Positions 36,150 to 44,088 of a stretch of DNA of 64,000 nt are shown in pieces; within the stretch, counting starts at the first letter, position 1; each line of letters opens with the position of its first letter. Below the pieces are notes generated by a model that was not told the DNA's origin, did no database searches, and was given only the letters and a program-made list of their open reading frames with translations. The translations under genes were made by a program, and so were the position numbers. Location: assembly GCA_016713325.1 (NCBI GenBank), contig JADJPJ010000025.1, forward strand, positions 1 through 64,000, given 5' to 3'. Origin of the DNA: Candidatus Flexifilum affinis. GTDB lineage: Bacteria; Chloroflexota; Anaerolineae; Aggregatilineales; Phototrophicaceae.

Positions 36150-37064
36150 CTATCCCACCCGGAAGAAGGTCTGCGTGCCTTCGACCGCGCCGCCGGTGGC
36201 AATGTCCAGGCCGAAGCCGCTGAACAGCGCCGGGCAATCCGGATCGTCCAGTCCAGACATGCAACCGGGAGGCATCGGCGTGCTCTCGTTCACGTTGACC
36301 GCGGCCAGCAGGCCGGCGACGTCGGCGACCACGAAGTTGTGCACGGCGTCAAAGTCGTCGAGGCGCACGGTGTTGATATTGGCGTTCTTGCACATTTCGC
36401 TGGGGGGCGTGCTGCTGTCGGCGGATTCGCAGACCGTGCTGCCCAGGTGGATGTACCACGCGGGCGTCTGGCTCTGAGGTGTCTGGAGATCGATGCGCAC
36501 GAACTTGTAGCCCGCCTGCCAGTTCCACCACATGGCCGGCAGGTTGAGCGGCGCGGGGGCGGTGGTGGTGTCCAGGTGGTTGAGTTCGAAGGGCACACCC
36601 AGGTCGAAGATCAGGCCGGTGTACTCGCCTTCCGGCACCATGCCGACGATCTTGTCGTTCATGTCGGCATTGCCAGCTTCGCTGCACATGCTCGTGCCAT
36701 CCTCAAAATCGAGGAGCGCGACGTTCGCGTACTGCCACAGGCCATCCTGCGCCAGCTCGACCGGAACCTCTTCGCCGGCGGCGTTGATCAGCCGGACGTT
36801 GGAGACGTAGAAACGGAAGTCGTTGAGGCTGACAGTCGCGCCATCCACGCCCATGCCCATGTAGATCATGCCGCAGCTTGCGGGGCGGTCGCCGGCCATG
36901 GCTGCGAAGCGTATCGTGACATTGGGGCCGACCGTCGGCAGGCCGGACATCATCATGCCGCCGTGCCCGTCGTTGCCGCCCGAATGATCCTGAGCGGCGG
37001 CCGCGCCTACAGACAACATCAGTACTGCGAGGAGGATCAGCATTCCCCAGCGCCGGATATTCAT
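36150..37064 (-). CDS. mbnP: MbnP-family copper-binding protein
   Basis: 304 aa exported protein. Signal peptide (GMLILLAVLMLSVGAAAAQD) followed by a His/Met-rich patch (GGNDGHGGMMM). The MbnP pattern is clear: VTIRFAAMAGDRPASCG, LNDFRFYVSNVRLI, LLDFEDGTSMC, YTGLIFDLGVPFELNHLD, and the WxW signature W180-N-W182 in MWWNWQAGYKFVRIDLQ. Further cysteines at VCES, MCKN and PGCMSG fit the four-Cys motif. In characterised pairs the MbnH enzyme converts a Trp to kynurenine, creating a copper site. AAGGAGATAG precedes ATG 37064. No methanobactin genes are nearby. Confidence 0.88.
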   Translation of the reverse strand: MNIRRWGMLILLAVLMLSVGAAAAQDHSGGNDGHGGMMMSGLPTVGPNVTIRFAAMAGDRPASCGMIYMGMGVDGATVSLNDFRFYVSNVRLINAAGEEVPVELAQDGLWQYANVALLDFEDGTSMCSEAGNADMNDKIVGMVPEGEYTGLIFDLGVPFELNHLDTTTAPAPLNLPAMWWNWQAGYKFVRIDLQTPQSQTPAWYIHLGSTVCESADSSTPPSEMCKNANINTVRLDDFDAVHNFVVADVAGLLAAVNVNESTPMPPGCMSGLDDPDCPALFSGFGLDIATGGAVEGTQTFFRVG

Positions 37065-37239
37065 GACTAGCCTATCTCCTTGCGTAGAATGATTGGATTA
37101 TCACAATGGCGAAAAGTCTGCGCAGTCTCTTGACGGACACTATACTGGAGGCGAGGCGGCTTTGAACATAAGCCAAATAGCGTATCGGGAGCAGGGCAAA
37201 CCAGACACTATAATCAGAGAAGACCCAAAGGCGCACCAC

Positions 37240-37869
37240 ATGACACGCTTACTGCTGGTTGAAGATCACGTGATGGTCAGGCAGAGCATCCGCGCATTCC
37301 TGACGAGCGAAGGTATCGAGGTGGTGGGTGAGACAGGCACCGGCGAACAGGCAGTGCAGTTGGCCCTCGACCTCAACCCTGACATCGTGATTATGGATGT
37401 TCGCCTGCCCGACATCAGCGGGGTGGAAGCGGCCCGCCGCATCTGCCGGCAGAGCCCGCACATGCGTGTGATCGCCCTGACGGCGTACAACGAGAAGGCT
37501 TACCAACGCGCGCTGATCGAGGCGGGGGCGGATGCCTTCGTGCTGAAGACGGCCGAACTCTCCGAACTGCTGGAGGTGATCCGCAGCGTCATGGCCAATG
37601 CCGCCGACGCCGCGCCGACGCTCCCGCCGCCCGGCCCGAGTGACGCGCCCGCGACGCTGACCGAGCGCGAAGCCGAAGTGCTGACCTGCGCGGCGCGGGG
37701 GTGGACCAACAAGCAGATCGGCAACCACCTGCGCATTTCCGATCGCACGGTGCAGGTGCACCTCCAAACGATTTATGGCAAACTGAATGTGACCAACCGC
37801 ACGGAAGCCGTGCTGCGGGCATTGGCACTGGGGCTGATCGCCCCGCCTATTGATGGATCAATCCAGTAA
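37240..37869 (+). CDS. NarL/LuxR-family response regulator
   Basis: 209 aa. Receiver domain: LLLVEDHVMVRQSIRAFL, phospho-acceptor Asp53 in IVIMDVRLPDISG, Thr in VIALTAYNEKAYQ and Lys in AFVLKTAE. C-terminal LuxR HTH: LTEREAEVLTCAARGWTNKQ, IGNHLRISDRTVQVHLQTIY. ATG 37240 starts the receiver; upstream codons are not part of it. TATAAT lies 26 bases upstream without a clear -35. Twelve bases separate it from the kinase gene. Divergent from mbnP. Confidence 0.9.
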   Translation: MTRLLLVEDHVMVRQSIRAFLTSEGIEVVGETGTGEQAVQLALDLNPDIVIMDVRLPDISGVEAARRICRQSPHMRVIALTAYNEKAYQRALIEAGADAFVLKTAELSELLEVIRSVMANAADAAPTLPPPGPSDAPATLTEREAEVLTCAARGWTNKQIGNHLRISDRTVQVHLQTIYGKLNVTNRTEAVLRALALGLIAPPIDGSIQ

Positions 37870-37881
37870 CGGAGCAACGCC

Positions 37882-38808
37882 ATGAACCACATCATGGACC
37901 ATGCCGCGCACCTCGTGCAGTTCGACAGCGCCCTGCACTGGTGCTTCCTGATCGGCCTGTTCGGTTTCGTGGTGGGGGGCGCCTGGGTGGTCGTGCGCAT
38001 CATCACGCCGCTGCGACAGCTCGCGGCGCAGGCCGCCAGCATGGCCGAGGGACAACTGCCGACCTTCACGATCGCGCGAAGCGGCATCCACGAGGTCGAA
38101 CAGCTGCGCCGCTCGCTGCACGCGATGATGGGGCAGATTCAGGCCGCCCAGGCGCGTGAAGTGAACTACCGCAATGCCCTCACCGAGAGCCAGGAGAACG
38201 AGCGCAAGCGCATCGCCCGCGACCTGCACGACGATACCATCCAGTCGCTGGTCTATGTGGCCCACAATCTGGAGCGGGCCGCGCGGGTGGCATCGGTGGA
38301 CAGCACGCAGGCGCTGGACGAGACGCGAGATCAGGTCATCCAGATCATCGACAACCTGCGCCACCTGATCGGCGATCTGCGTCCGGCCATCCTGGAGGAG
38401 CTGGGACTGGCCGACGCCCTGGAATCGCTGTGCGACCAGCACCCCGGCCTTCAGTTCGAAGTGCAGGGCGAGACTTACGGCATCGACCCGACGCAGGAGC
38501 TTGCCCTTTACCGCGCCGCCCAGGAGGCGATCCACAACGCCGAATGCCACGCGCGCGCCCGGCACATCACCGCCAAACTGATGTACTCGGACGCCGCCGT
38601 CCGGCTCGAAGTCTGCGATGATGGCGTTGGCTTTGAAGTACCGCAGCAGCTTCAGGAACTGGCGGTGCGCGGCCATTATGGGCTGATCGGTCTGCGCGAA
38701 CGCATCCTGCACCTGGGGGGCCAGGTCGCGCTGTTCAGCGAACGGCGCGCTGGTACGCGCATTACCGTGATCATCCCCACCGCGCAAAGGGCGCTGACCA
38801 CCGTCTGA
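37882..38808 (+). CDS. HisKA_3-type sensor histidine kinase
   Basis: 308 aa. One membrane helix (WCFLIGLFGFVVGGAWVVV) and a HAMP-like linker, then the NarX/UhpB-type dimerisation box ERKRIARDLHDDTIQSLVYV with His116, and an HATPase_c domain (ALYRAAQEAIHNAECHARAR, CDDGVGFEVP, YGLIGLRERILHLGGQ). There is little extracytoplasmic sequence, so sensing is probably by the membrane or HAMP region, or a partner. It is the cognate kinase of the response regulator upstream. Confidence 0.9.
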   Translation: MNHIMDHAAHLVQFDSALHWCFLIGLFGFVVGGAWVVVRIITPLRQLAAQAASMAEGQLPTFTIARSGIHEVEQLRRSLHAMMGQIQAAQAREVNYRNALTESQENERKRIARDLHDDTIQSLVYVAHNLERAARVASVDSTQALDETRDQVIQIIDNLRHLIGDLRPAILEELGLADALESLCDQHPGLQFEVQGETYGIDPTQELALYRAAQEAIHNAECHARARHITAKLMYSDAAVRLEVCDDGVGFEVPQQLQELAVRGHYGLIGLRERILHLGGQVALFSERRAGTRITVIIPTAQRALTTV

Positions 38809-38809
38809 C

Positions 38810-39754
38810 TCAGCGCGTGAACCGCCAGCCCGTGCCGTGATAGGTCTCGGTGAAACCGACCGACTCGTAGAGCGCATTGGCGGCCGGGTCGTCGCCGGTG
38901 CCGACCTCGACGTCGAGCGCGCCCAACGCCGCGAAGCGGTGCAACCCTTCGAACATCAGCGAACGCGCCAGACCGTGCCGGCGGTGGGCAGGATGCGTGC
39001 AGACCGGCTCGAACACGCCATGGCGGCTGTCGGCGTCGAAGGTGATGCCCACGAACGCGGCGAATGTCCCATCCGGCGCGATGGCCAGGAGATCGTGACC
39101 GTCGCGGTAGGACGGCGACAGCGTCGAGAAGGTGACGTATTCGGCGGCGGTGTGGAAATTGCGATTGAAGGCCGCATTCAGCAGATCGGCCAGCCGCTGA
39201 CAGTCCTCGATATTTCCCGGTCGAAGGGTGCGGAAGGTATAGCCAGGGTCGAGATTCGGTTCGGGCAACTGCCAGCCGCCGAAACGCATCCGGCGCACCA
39301 CACCGCCCCAGTCCTGCTGGACCCAGCCGCGATCGGCCAGGAGACGGCGGCGCGGCGTGTCGTAGTCGAAGACGAACGTCTCCAGCGCATGCCCGTCCCC
39401 ATCGGCGGTCGGGACGGCGAGGTGCTCTTCCGCCCAGGCCAGCATCTCCGGCTGTAAGCAGCGGTAATCGGGATGCAGCTCGAAATGCACGTCGCCGCGG
39501 CCTTCAGGGTGCGCCACGCCGACCAGACGTCCGTCCGACGCTTCCCAGAGATGGATTTTCTCCGACCAGTCGGCGGGGATCGCTGCGCCTTCGTTGTGAT
39601 AGCGCCGGCCGTGCCAGCGGCGAATCTCCCAGTTCCAGCCGGTCGGGACCAGCGGATAGGTCTCGACCAGGAGTTGCTGCACACGCCAGTAGTCGGGGTC
39701 GCCCTCGAAGGGGCGATCGGTAACCTCCAGCGGAGGCGCCATTACGGTAAACAT
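38810..39754 (-). CDS. Tandem GNAT-fold acetyltransferase
   Basis: 314 aa. Two GNAT modules: a diverged N-terminal one (VGVAHPEGRGDVHFELHPDY) and a C-terminal one with the acetyl-CoA loop FEPVCTHPAHRRHGLARSLM and ANALYESVGFTETYHGTGW. Substrate unknown; may modify an antibiotic, amine or protein N-terminus. GGAGAAAG before ATG 39754 (MFTVMAPPLEV) sets the start. Convergent with the histidine kinase gene, one base apart. Confidence 0.8.
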   Translation of the reverse strand: MFTVMAPPLEVTDRPFEGDPDYWRVQQLLVETYPLVPTGWNWEIRRWHGRRYHNEGAAIPADWSEKIHLWEASDGRLVGVAHPEGRGDVHFELHPDYRCLQPEMLAWAEEHLAVPTADGDGHALETFVFDYDTPRRRLLADRGWVQQDWGGVVRRMRFGGWQLPEPNLDPGYTFRTLRPGNIEDCQRLADLLNAAFNRNFHTAAEYVTFSTLSPSYRDGHDLLAIAPDGTFAAFVGITFDADSRHGVFEPVCTHPAHRRHGLARSLMFEGLHRFAALGALDVEVGTGDDPAANALYESVGFTETYHGTGWRFTR

Positions 39755-39917
39755 GATGATCTTTCTCCTGTTCTTGCACCGGCGGACCGCGCCCGAGGCG
39801 GAAACGACCGTGCCGGCCACAACATTATGAGCCTACCCCCGGGGGATGTGCAGCGCGATAGCCAGATTGATCTAAACTGGTAGACAAAGATCATCTCTTC
39901 TCCAAGGACATCGACTC

Positions 39918-40676
39918 ATGGGCCAATTCGACGGCAGGACGGCGTTGGTCACTGGCGGCGCGTCGGGAATCGGGCGGGCGGCGGCGCTGGCTTTCGCAGC
40001 GGAAGGCGCGGCGGTCATCGTCTCCGACGTGAACGACATTGCTGGCATCGAAACCCAGAACACGATTCTGGAGCGCGACGGCATCGCCCATTTTGTCCCC
40101 GCGAACGTCGCGCACGCCCCCGACGTCGCCACGCTGGTCGACGCTACGCTGGAACTGACCGGCCGGCTGGATATCGCCTTCAACAATGCCGGGGTGGGCG
40201 GCACGCTGGCCCGCCTGCATGACAAGACGGAAGACGAGTGGGAGCAGGTGATCGGCGTCAACCTCAAGGGCGTGTGGCTGAGCATGAAGTACGAGATCCC
40301 GGTCATGATCCGGCAGGGGGGCGGCGTCATCGTCAACATGTCCTCGGTGGCCGGGCTGATCGGCTTCCCCCGCGGCGGCATTTACAGCGCCAGCAAGCAC
40401 GGCGTGATCGGCCTGACCCGCTCGGCGGCGCTGGAGAATGCCAGGCGCGGCCTGCGCGTCAACGCGGTGTGCCCCGCCTTCACCGACACGCCGATGGTGC
40501 GCGAGATGTTCGAGACCGCCCCGCCGATGGCCGAGTCGACGGTGGCCGGCAACCCGATGGGCCGGCTGGGCACGCCGGAGGAGATCGCCGCGGCGGTGGT
40601 ATGGTTATGCAGTGACGCCGCGTCTTTTATCAACGGACATGCCCTGACGCTCGACGGCGGGCTGACGGCGAGCTAA
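39918..40676 (+). CDS. Short-chain dehydrogenase/reductase (SDR)
   Basis: 252 aa classical SDR. NAD(P)-binding TGGASGIGRA, NNAGVGG, catalytic Ser in IVNMSSVAGLIG and Tyr/Lys in YSASKHGVIGLTRSAA, with the C-terminal WLCSDAASFINGHALTLDGG. The VSDVND segment after the second strand favours NAD(H). Substrate unknown. It is followed by an inverted-repeat hairpin rather than directly by the next gene. Confidence 0.9.
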   Translation: MGQFDGRTALVTGGASGIGRAAALAFAAEGAAVIVSDVNDIAGIETQNTILERDGIAHFVPANVAHAPDVATLVDATLELTGRLDIAFNNAGVGGTLARLHDKTEDEWEQVIGVNLKGVWLSMKYEIPVMIRQGGGVIVNMSSVAGLIGFPRGGIYSASKHGVIGLTRSAALENARRGLRVNAVCPAFTDTPMVREMFETAPPMAESTVAGNPMGRLGTPEEIAAAVVWLCSDAASFINGHALTLDGGLTAS

Positions 40677-40684
40677 GGACAGGA

Positions 40685-40762
40685 CTGAGTAGAAAGTACT
40701 GAGGATTGAGCGAAGAACAAGGCTGTCTCCTTACTCAGTACTCAGCACTCAATCCTCAGACC
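40685..40762. repeat. Large imperfect hairpin
   Basis: AGTACTGAGGATTGAG pairs with CTCAATCCTCAG and CAGTACT on the other side of a ~25-base loop. It could act as a terminator for the SDR gene but lacks a T-run. Simple words (CTGAGTA, ACTGAG) repeat within it. Confidence 0.5.
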
Positions 40763-40791
40763 ATTTTTCTCGTGGGAAGGGGCGACTACAC

Positions 40792-41406
40792 ATGAACATT
40801 GGCATCATCGGCACGGGGCGCATTGCGACGGCATTGGCCCAGCGGTGGCTGGAGACGGGCCACAGCGTCCTGCTCGGATCGCGGGACGCGGGCAAAGCGG
40901 CGGCGGTCGCGGCGGAACTTGGCGGCGCGGCACAGGGCGGCGGTTACCAGCAGGCGGTCGATTTCGGCGAGGTGATCGTCCTGACCACGCCGTGGGAGGC
41001 GACGGAAGAGACGCTGCGGGGCCTGACCGGACTGGCCGGCAAAGTGCTGCTGGAGACGACCAACAAGCTGCGCGATCCGCGGCCGGAAACGTCGACGGAG
41101 CTGATCGCCCGCTGGGCGGCCGGCGCGAAGGTGGTCAAGGCGTTCAACACCGTCTTCGCGCAGATCATCGCGACTCCGCCGGCGGATCGGAAGTTTCAGG
41201 CCGACGTCTTCGTGGTCGGGGATGACGCAGAAGCCAAGGCGACCGTGACGACGCTCGTCCACGACGCCGGGTTCAGCGCCATCGATGCCGGCGGCGTGGC
41301 CAACGCTCGTCATGTGGAAAACCTGGCGGCGTTCATCATCACCCTGGGCTATGGCTCCGGGTGGGGAACCGGGATCAGCTACAAGATCGTGCAGGTCGCC
41401 CCGTGA
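40792..41406 (+). CDS. NADPH-dependent F420 reductase-like oxidoreductase
   Basis: 204 aa. Rossmann start MNIGIIGTGRIATALAQRWL, then VLLGSRDAGKA (the SR pair fits NADP), VIVLTTPWEA, VLLETTNKLRDPRP and VVKAFNTVFAQII, which define the F420_oxidored/NADP oxidoreductase family. Whether F420 is the partner is not known from sequence. GGAAGGGG precedes the ATG; the stop overlaps the next gene in GTGA. Confidence 0.85.
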   Translation: MNIGIIGTGRIATALAQRWLETGHSVLLGSRDAGKAAAVAAELGGAAQGGGYQQAVDFGEVIVLTTPWEATEETLRGLTGLAGKVLLETTNKLRDPRPETSTELIARWAAGAKVVKAFNTVFAQIIATPPADRKFQADVFVVGDDAEAKATVTTLVHDAGFSAIDAGGVANARHVENLAAFIITLGYGSGWGTGISYKIVQVAP

Positions 41407-42260
41407 GCAGCGCAGGAGAGGCCTACACCCTGCCCGACGACCTGAGCATCGCCAGCGTCGTCTTCAAGGTCGCCAGCCTGGAGCGGGCCAGGACGTTCTA
41501 CGTCGACCTGCTCGGCTTCTCGATCGTCGGCACGGAGGCGGATCGACTGCATCTGGCGGCGGCGCCTGGCGCGCCGCCCATCATCACGCTGCACGAGATC
41601 CCCGGCGCGGTGATCAAGCCGGCGCGCACCGTCGGCCTGTATCACGTCGCCATCCTGGTCCCCAGCCGCGCCGCTCTGGGCAAGGTGATCGCCCGCCTGA
41701 TGGCCGCGCGCTACCCGCTCCAGGGGGCGTCGGACCACTATGTCAGCGAGGCGCTGTATCTGGCCGACACCGAAGGCAACGGCCTGGAGATCTACCGCGA
41801 CCGGCCGCGCAGCGAATGGCGCATGGATGCCGACGGCGTGGCCATGGCGACCGATCCGATGGACATCGACGGCGTGCTGGAAGCGCGCGACACCTCCCCG
41901 TGGACGGGGATCGATCCGGGCACGGTCATCGGCCATGTGCACCTGCACGTCAGCGATCTGCCGGCGGCCGAGGCGTTCTGGGTCGAGTCGCTGGGCTTCA
42001 CGGTCATGCAGCGCAGCTATCCCGGCGCGCTGTTCGTGGCCGCCGGGGGATATCACCATCATCTGGGGCTGAACATCTGGGCGGGAAAGCGCCAGCCGCC
42101 ACCCAACGCCACCGGCCTGGAGTCGTTCACGCTGCGGCTGCCGAGCGCTATCGACGCGGCGGTGGCCAGCCTGAAGGCGCACGGCCGGCCGGTCGAGGTG
42201 ACGGACGGGATGGCGACGGTGCGGGATCAGGACGGCGGGGTGGTGATGCTGGTGGGGTGA
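41403..42260 (+). CDS. Two-domain VOC protein (CatE-like extradiol dioxygenase fold)
   Basis: 285 aa. GTG 41403 overlaps the preceding stop. N-terminal module: SVVFKVASLERARTFYVDLL, YHVAILVPSRAALGKVI, EALYLADTEGNGLEIYRDRP. C-terminal module: VIGHVHLHVSDLPAAEAFWV, GYHHHLGLNIWAG, VRDQDGGVVMLVG. The pattern matches CatE-type VOC proteins, with His and Glu ligands present in the two halves (YHVA, LEIY, HVHLHV). Substrate unknown; co-translation with the oxidoreductase suggests one pathway. Confidence 0.85.
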   Translation: MSSAGEAYTLPDDLSIASVVFKVASLERARTFYVDLLGFSIVGTEADRLHLAAAPGAPPIITLHEIPGAVIKPARTVGLYHVAILVPSRAALGKVIARLMAARYPLQGASDHYVSEALYLADTEGNGLEIYRDRPRSEWRMDADGVAMATDPMDIDGVLEARDTSPWTGIDPGTVIGHVHLHVSDLPAAEAFWVESLGFTVMQRSYPGALFVAAGGYHHHLGLNIWAGKRQPPPNATGLESFTLRLPSAIDAAVASLKAHGRPVEVTDGMATVRDQDGGVVMLVG

Positions 42261-42400
42261 CCCCTCACGCCAGGCAAGCTGCCGCCACCCTGGGTGTCAC
42301 GCTCGTGCGAGGACCTCCTGACCCCCACGCAAGCGGGGCGAGGGGGAACCGGCGGCGGATCGTCTGTAGGGGCCAGCCAATGTGCCGGCCCGTGGGCGCA
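42261..42400. repeat. Degenerate hairpin repeats
   Basis: Worn CCTCACCCCC-family sequence (CCTGACCCCCACGCAAGCGG then GGCGAGGGGG) and a palindrome in reverse orientation (GTAGGGGCCAGCCAATGTGC then CGGCCCGTGG). Confidence 0.4.
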
Positions 42401-42522
42401 TCGCGTTGTGCCCCGCCCGCCGACTGCGCCCACTGACGGGGTTACAATATGGGCTGCGTTTCGGGCCGGTGCCTGCGTGCCGCCACGCAGGCGATTTGAA
42501 CAACACCAACAAGGACCCCCTC

Positions 42523-43707
42523 ATGACGACACCTGACCTCCCTCTCGCGGGCGTGCGCGTGCTGGATTTCACCCGCGTGCTGGCCGGCCCCTTCTGCACC
42601 ATGCTGCTCGGCGACCTGGGTGCGGACGTGATCAAGGTGGAGGGGCCGGATGGCGACGAGACCCGCCAGTGGGGTCCGCCGTTCGACGCGCGCGGGCGCA
42701 GCGCCTACTACCTGAGCGTCAACCGCAACAAGCGCGGCATTGTCCTCGATCTGAAGACAGTCGAGGGGCAGCGCATCGCCCGCGACCTGGCCGCCCGTTC
42801 GCACATCGTGGTGGAGAACTTTCGCGTAGGCGGCATGGCGTCGTTTGGTCTGGACTACGCAGCGCTGCGGGCGATCCACCCGGCGGTGGTCTACGCCAGC
42901 ATCACCGGCTTCGGGCAGACCGGCGCGCGGGCCGAGTACCCCGGATACGACTTCATCATCCAGGCCATGAGCGGGCTGATGTCGATCACCGGCGAACCGG
43001 GTGGAGAACCGGTCAAGGTGGGGGTGGCGGTCAGCGACGTGTTCACCGGCCTGTTCGCCTCCACCTCGATTCTGGCAGCGCTGCGCCATGCCGAGGCGAC
43101 GGGCATCGGGCAGCATCTGGACATCAGCCTGTACGAGTCGCAGATCGCGGCGCTGGTCAACATCGCCGGGAGCGCGCTGGTCGCCGGGATCACGCCGGGG
43201 CGCTACGGCAGCGCTCACCCCAGCATCGTGCCTTATCAACCGTTCCACGCCCTCGACGGCGCCTTCGCGCTGGCCGTCGGCAATGACCGGCAGTTCGCCG
43301 CGCTGTGCCGGCTGATCGAGCGACCGGCGTGGGCGGCCGATCCGCGCTTCGCGACCAACCCGGCGCGCGTGGCAAACCGCGTCGAGCTGATCGACCTGCT
43401 GGAAGCGGTCTTCGGCGAGCGGCCGGCGGCGGAGTGGATCGAGCGCTGCCTGGCGGCGGGCATCCCGGCCGGGCGGATCAACACGGTGCGCGAGGCGCTG
43501 GACGATCCGAATTTGCGCGAGCGGGGGCGGATCTGGTCGGCGACCTCACCAGACGCCACGTCCCCCAACGCCACGTCCCCCAACTCGACGCCGCTGGTGG
43601 GCATGCCGGTCGGGTTTTCGGTCACGCCGCCGACGCTCCGGCTGCCGCCGCCGGATCTGGGCGAGCATACAGAAGCGGTGATGAGGGAGATGAAAGAGAA
43701 GGGATGA
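42523..43707 (+). CDS. CaiB/BaiF family CoA-transferase
   Basis: 394 aa family III CoA-transferase. Signatures: LAGVRVLDFTRVLAGPFCTM, LGADVIKVEGPDGDETRQWG with the position of the catalytic Asp region further on at SITGFGQTGARAEYPGYDFI, VGVAVSDVFTGLFASTSILA, GRINTVREALDDPNLRERG. Near residue 345 a short repeat (ATSPDATSPNATSPNS) looks like a tandem duplication. The C-terminus runs into a purine-rich repeat (MREMKEKG). Substrate acids unknown. The ATG at 42523 gives the canonical N-terminus. Confidence 0.9.
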   Translation: MTTPDLPLAGVRVLDFTRVLAGPFCTMLLGDLGADVIKVEGPDGDETRQWGPPFDARGRSAYYLSVNRNKRGIVLDLKTVEGQRIARDLAARSHIVVENFRVGGMASFGLDYAALRAIHPAVVYASITGFGQTGARAEYPGYDFIIQAMSGLMSITGEPGGEPVKVGVAVSDVFTGLFASTSILAALRHAEATGIGQHLDISLYESQIAALVNIAGSALVAGITPGRYGSAHPSIVPYQPFHALDGAFALAVGNDRQFAALCRLIERPAWAADPRFATNPARVANRVELIDLLEAVFGERPAAEWIERCLAAGIPAGRINTVREALDDPNLRERGRIWSATSPDATSPNATSPNSTPLVGMPVGFSVTPPTLRLPPPDLGEHTEAVMREMKEKG

Positions 43708-43855
43708 GAAACGAGAGATGAGGAATGAGGAAAGGAAGATACGAGAAATGAGAGTGTGTTTGTAGTGTCACGACTCGGCGGGTTTTTTGGCGGACACTTG
43801 GGTCCACGCACAATGTCGAGGATTGCAGACACGCTCTCATCTCTCGTTTCTCATC
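43703..43855. repeat. Inverted repeat pair in purine-rich intergenic DNA
   Basis: GATGAGAAACGAGAGATGAG at 43703-43722 and its exact complement at 43836-43855, 20 bases each, enclosing about 113 bases of ATGAGG-type simple sequence and a palindrome remnant. Confidence 0.7.
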
Positions 43856-43913
43856 ACCTTGCCAGGGCAAACGCATCAATGGTTCATGAGGTGCAGGCCA
43901 GCGCCCAGAGGCG

Positions 43914-43960
43914 GGCGGTTCACGAACGGGCGGTTCACGAACCGCCCCTACAACGCCATA
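43914..43960 (+). repeat. Variable-stem palindrome, partly duplicated
   Basis: GGGCGGTTCACGAAC repeated, then GAACCGCCCCTACAACG. Confidence 0.6.
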
Positions 43961-44088
43961 ATGATCCTTCTTGAATCATGAGGGATTTGATGCGTTTGCC
44001 CTGCCACTTCTCCTCCCTCTTTCCTCTACTTCCGATCTATTGCGCTATAATATCCAGCGGATTTGAGCCTCATGACGAACGGTGGGCG

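Noticed and set aside
37093..37239. N-terminal extension of the response regulator
   Set aside because: The receiver domain begins exactly at ATG 37240 and the extension contains a -10-like TATAAT.
43978..44088. Upstream ATG for the kinase gene
   Set aside because: A TATAAT box lies between it and ATG 44089, and the added residues are hydrophobic and unlike kinase N-termini.
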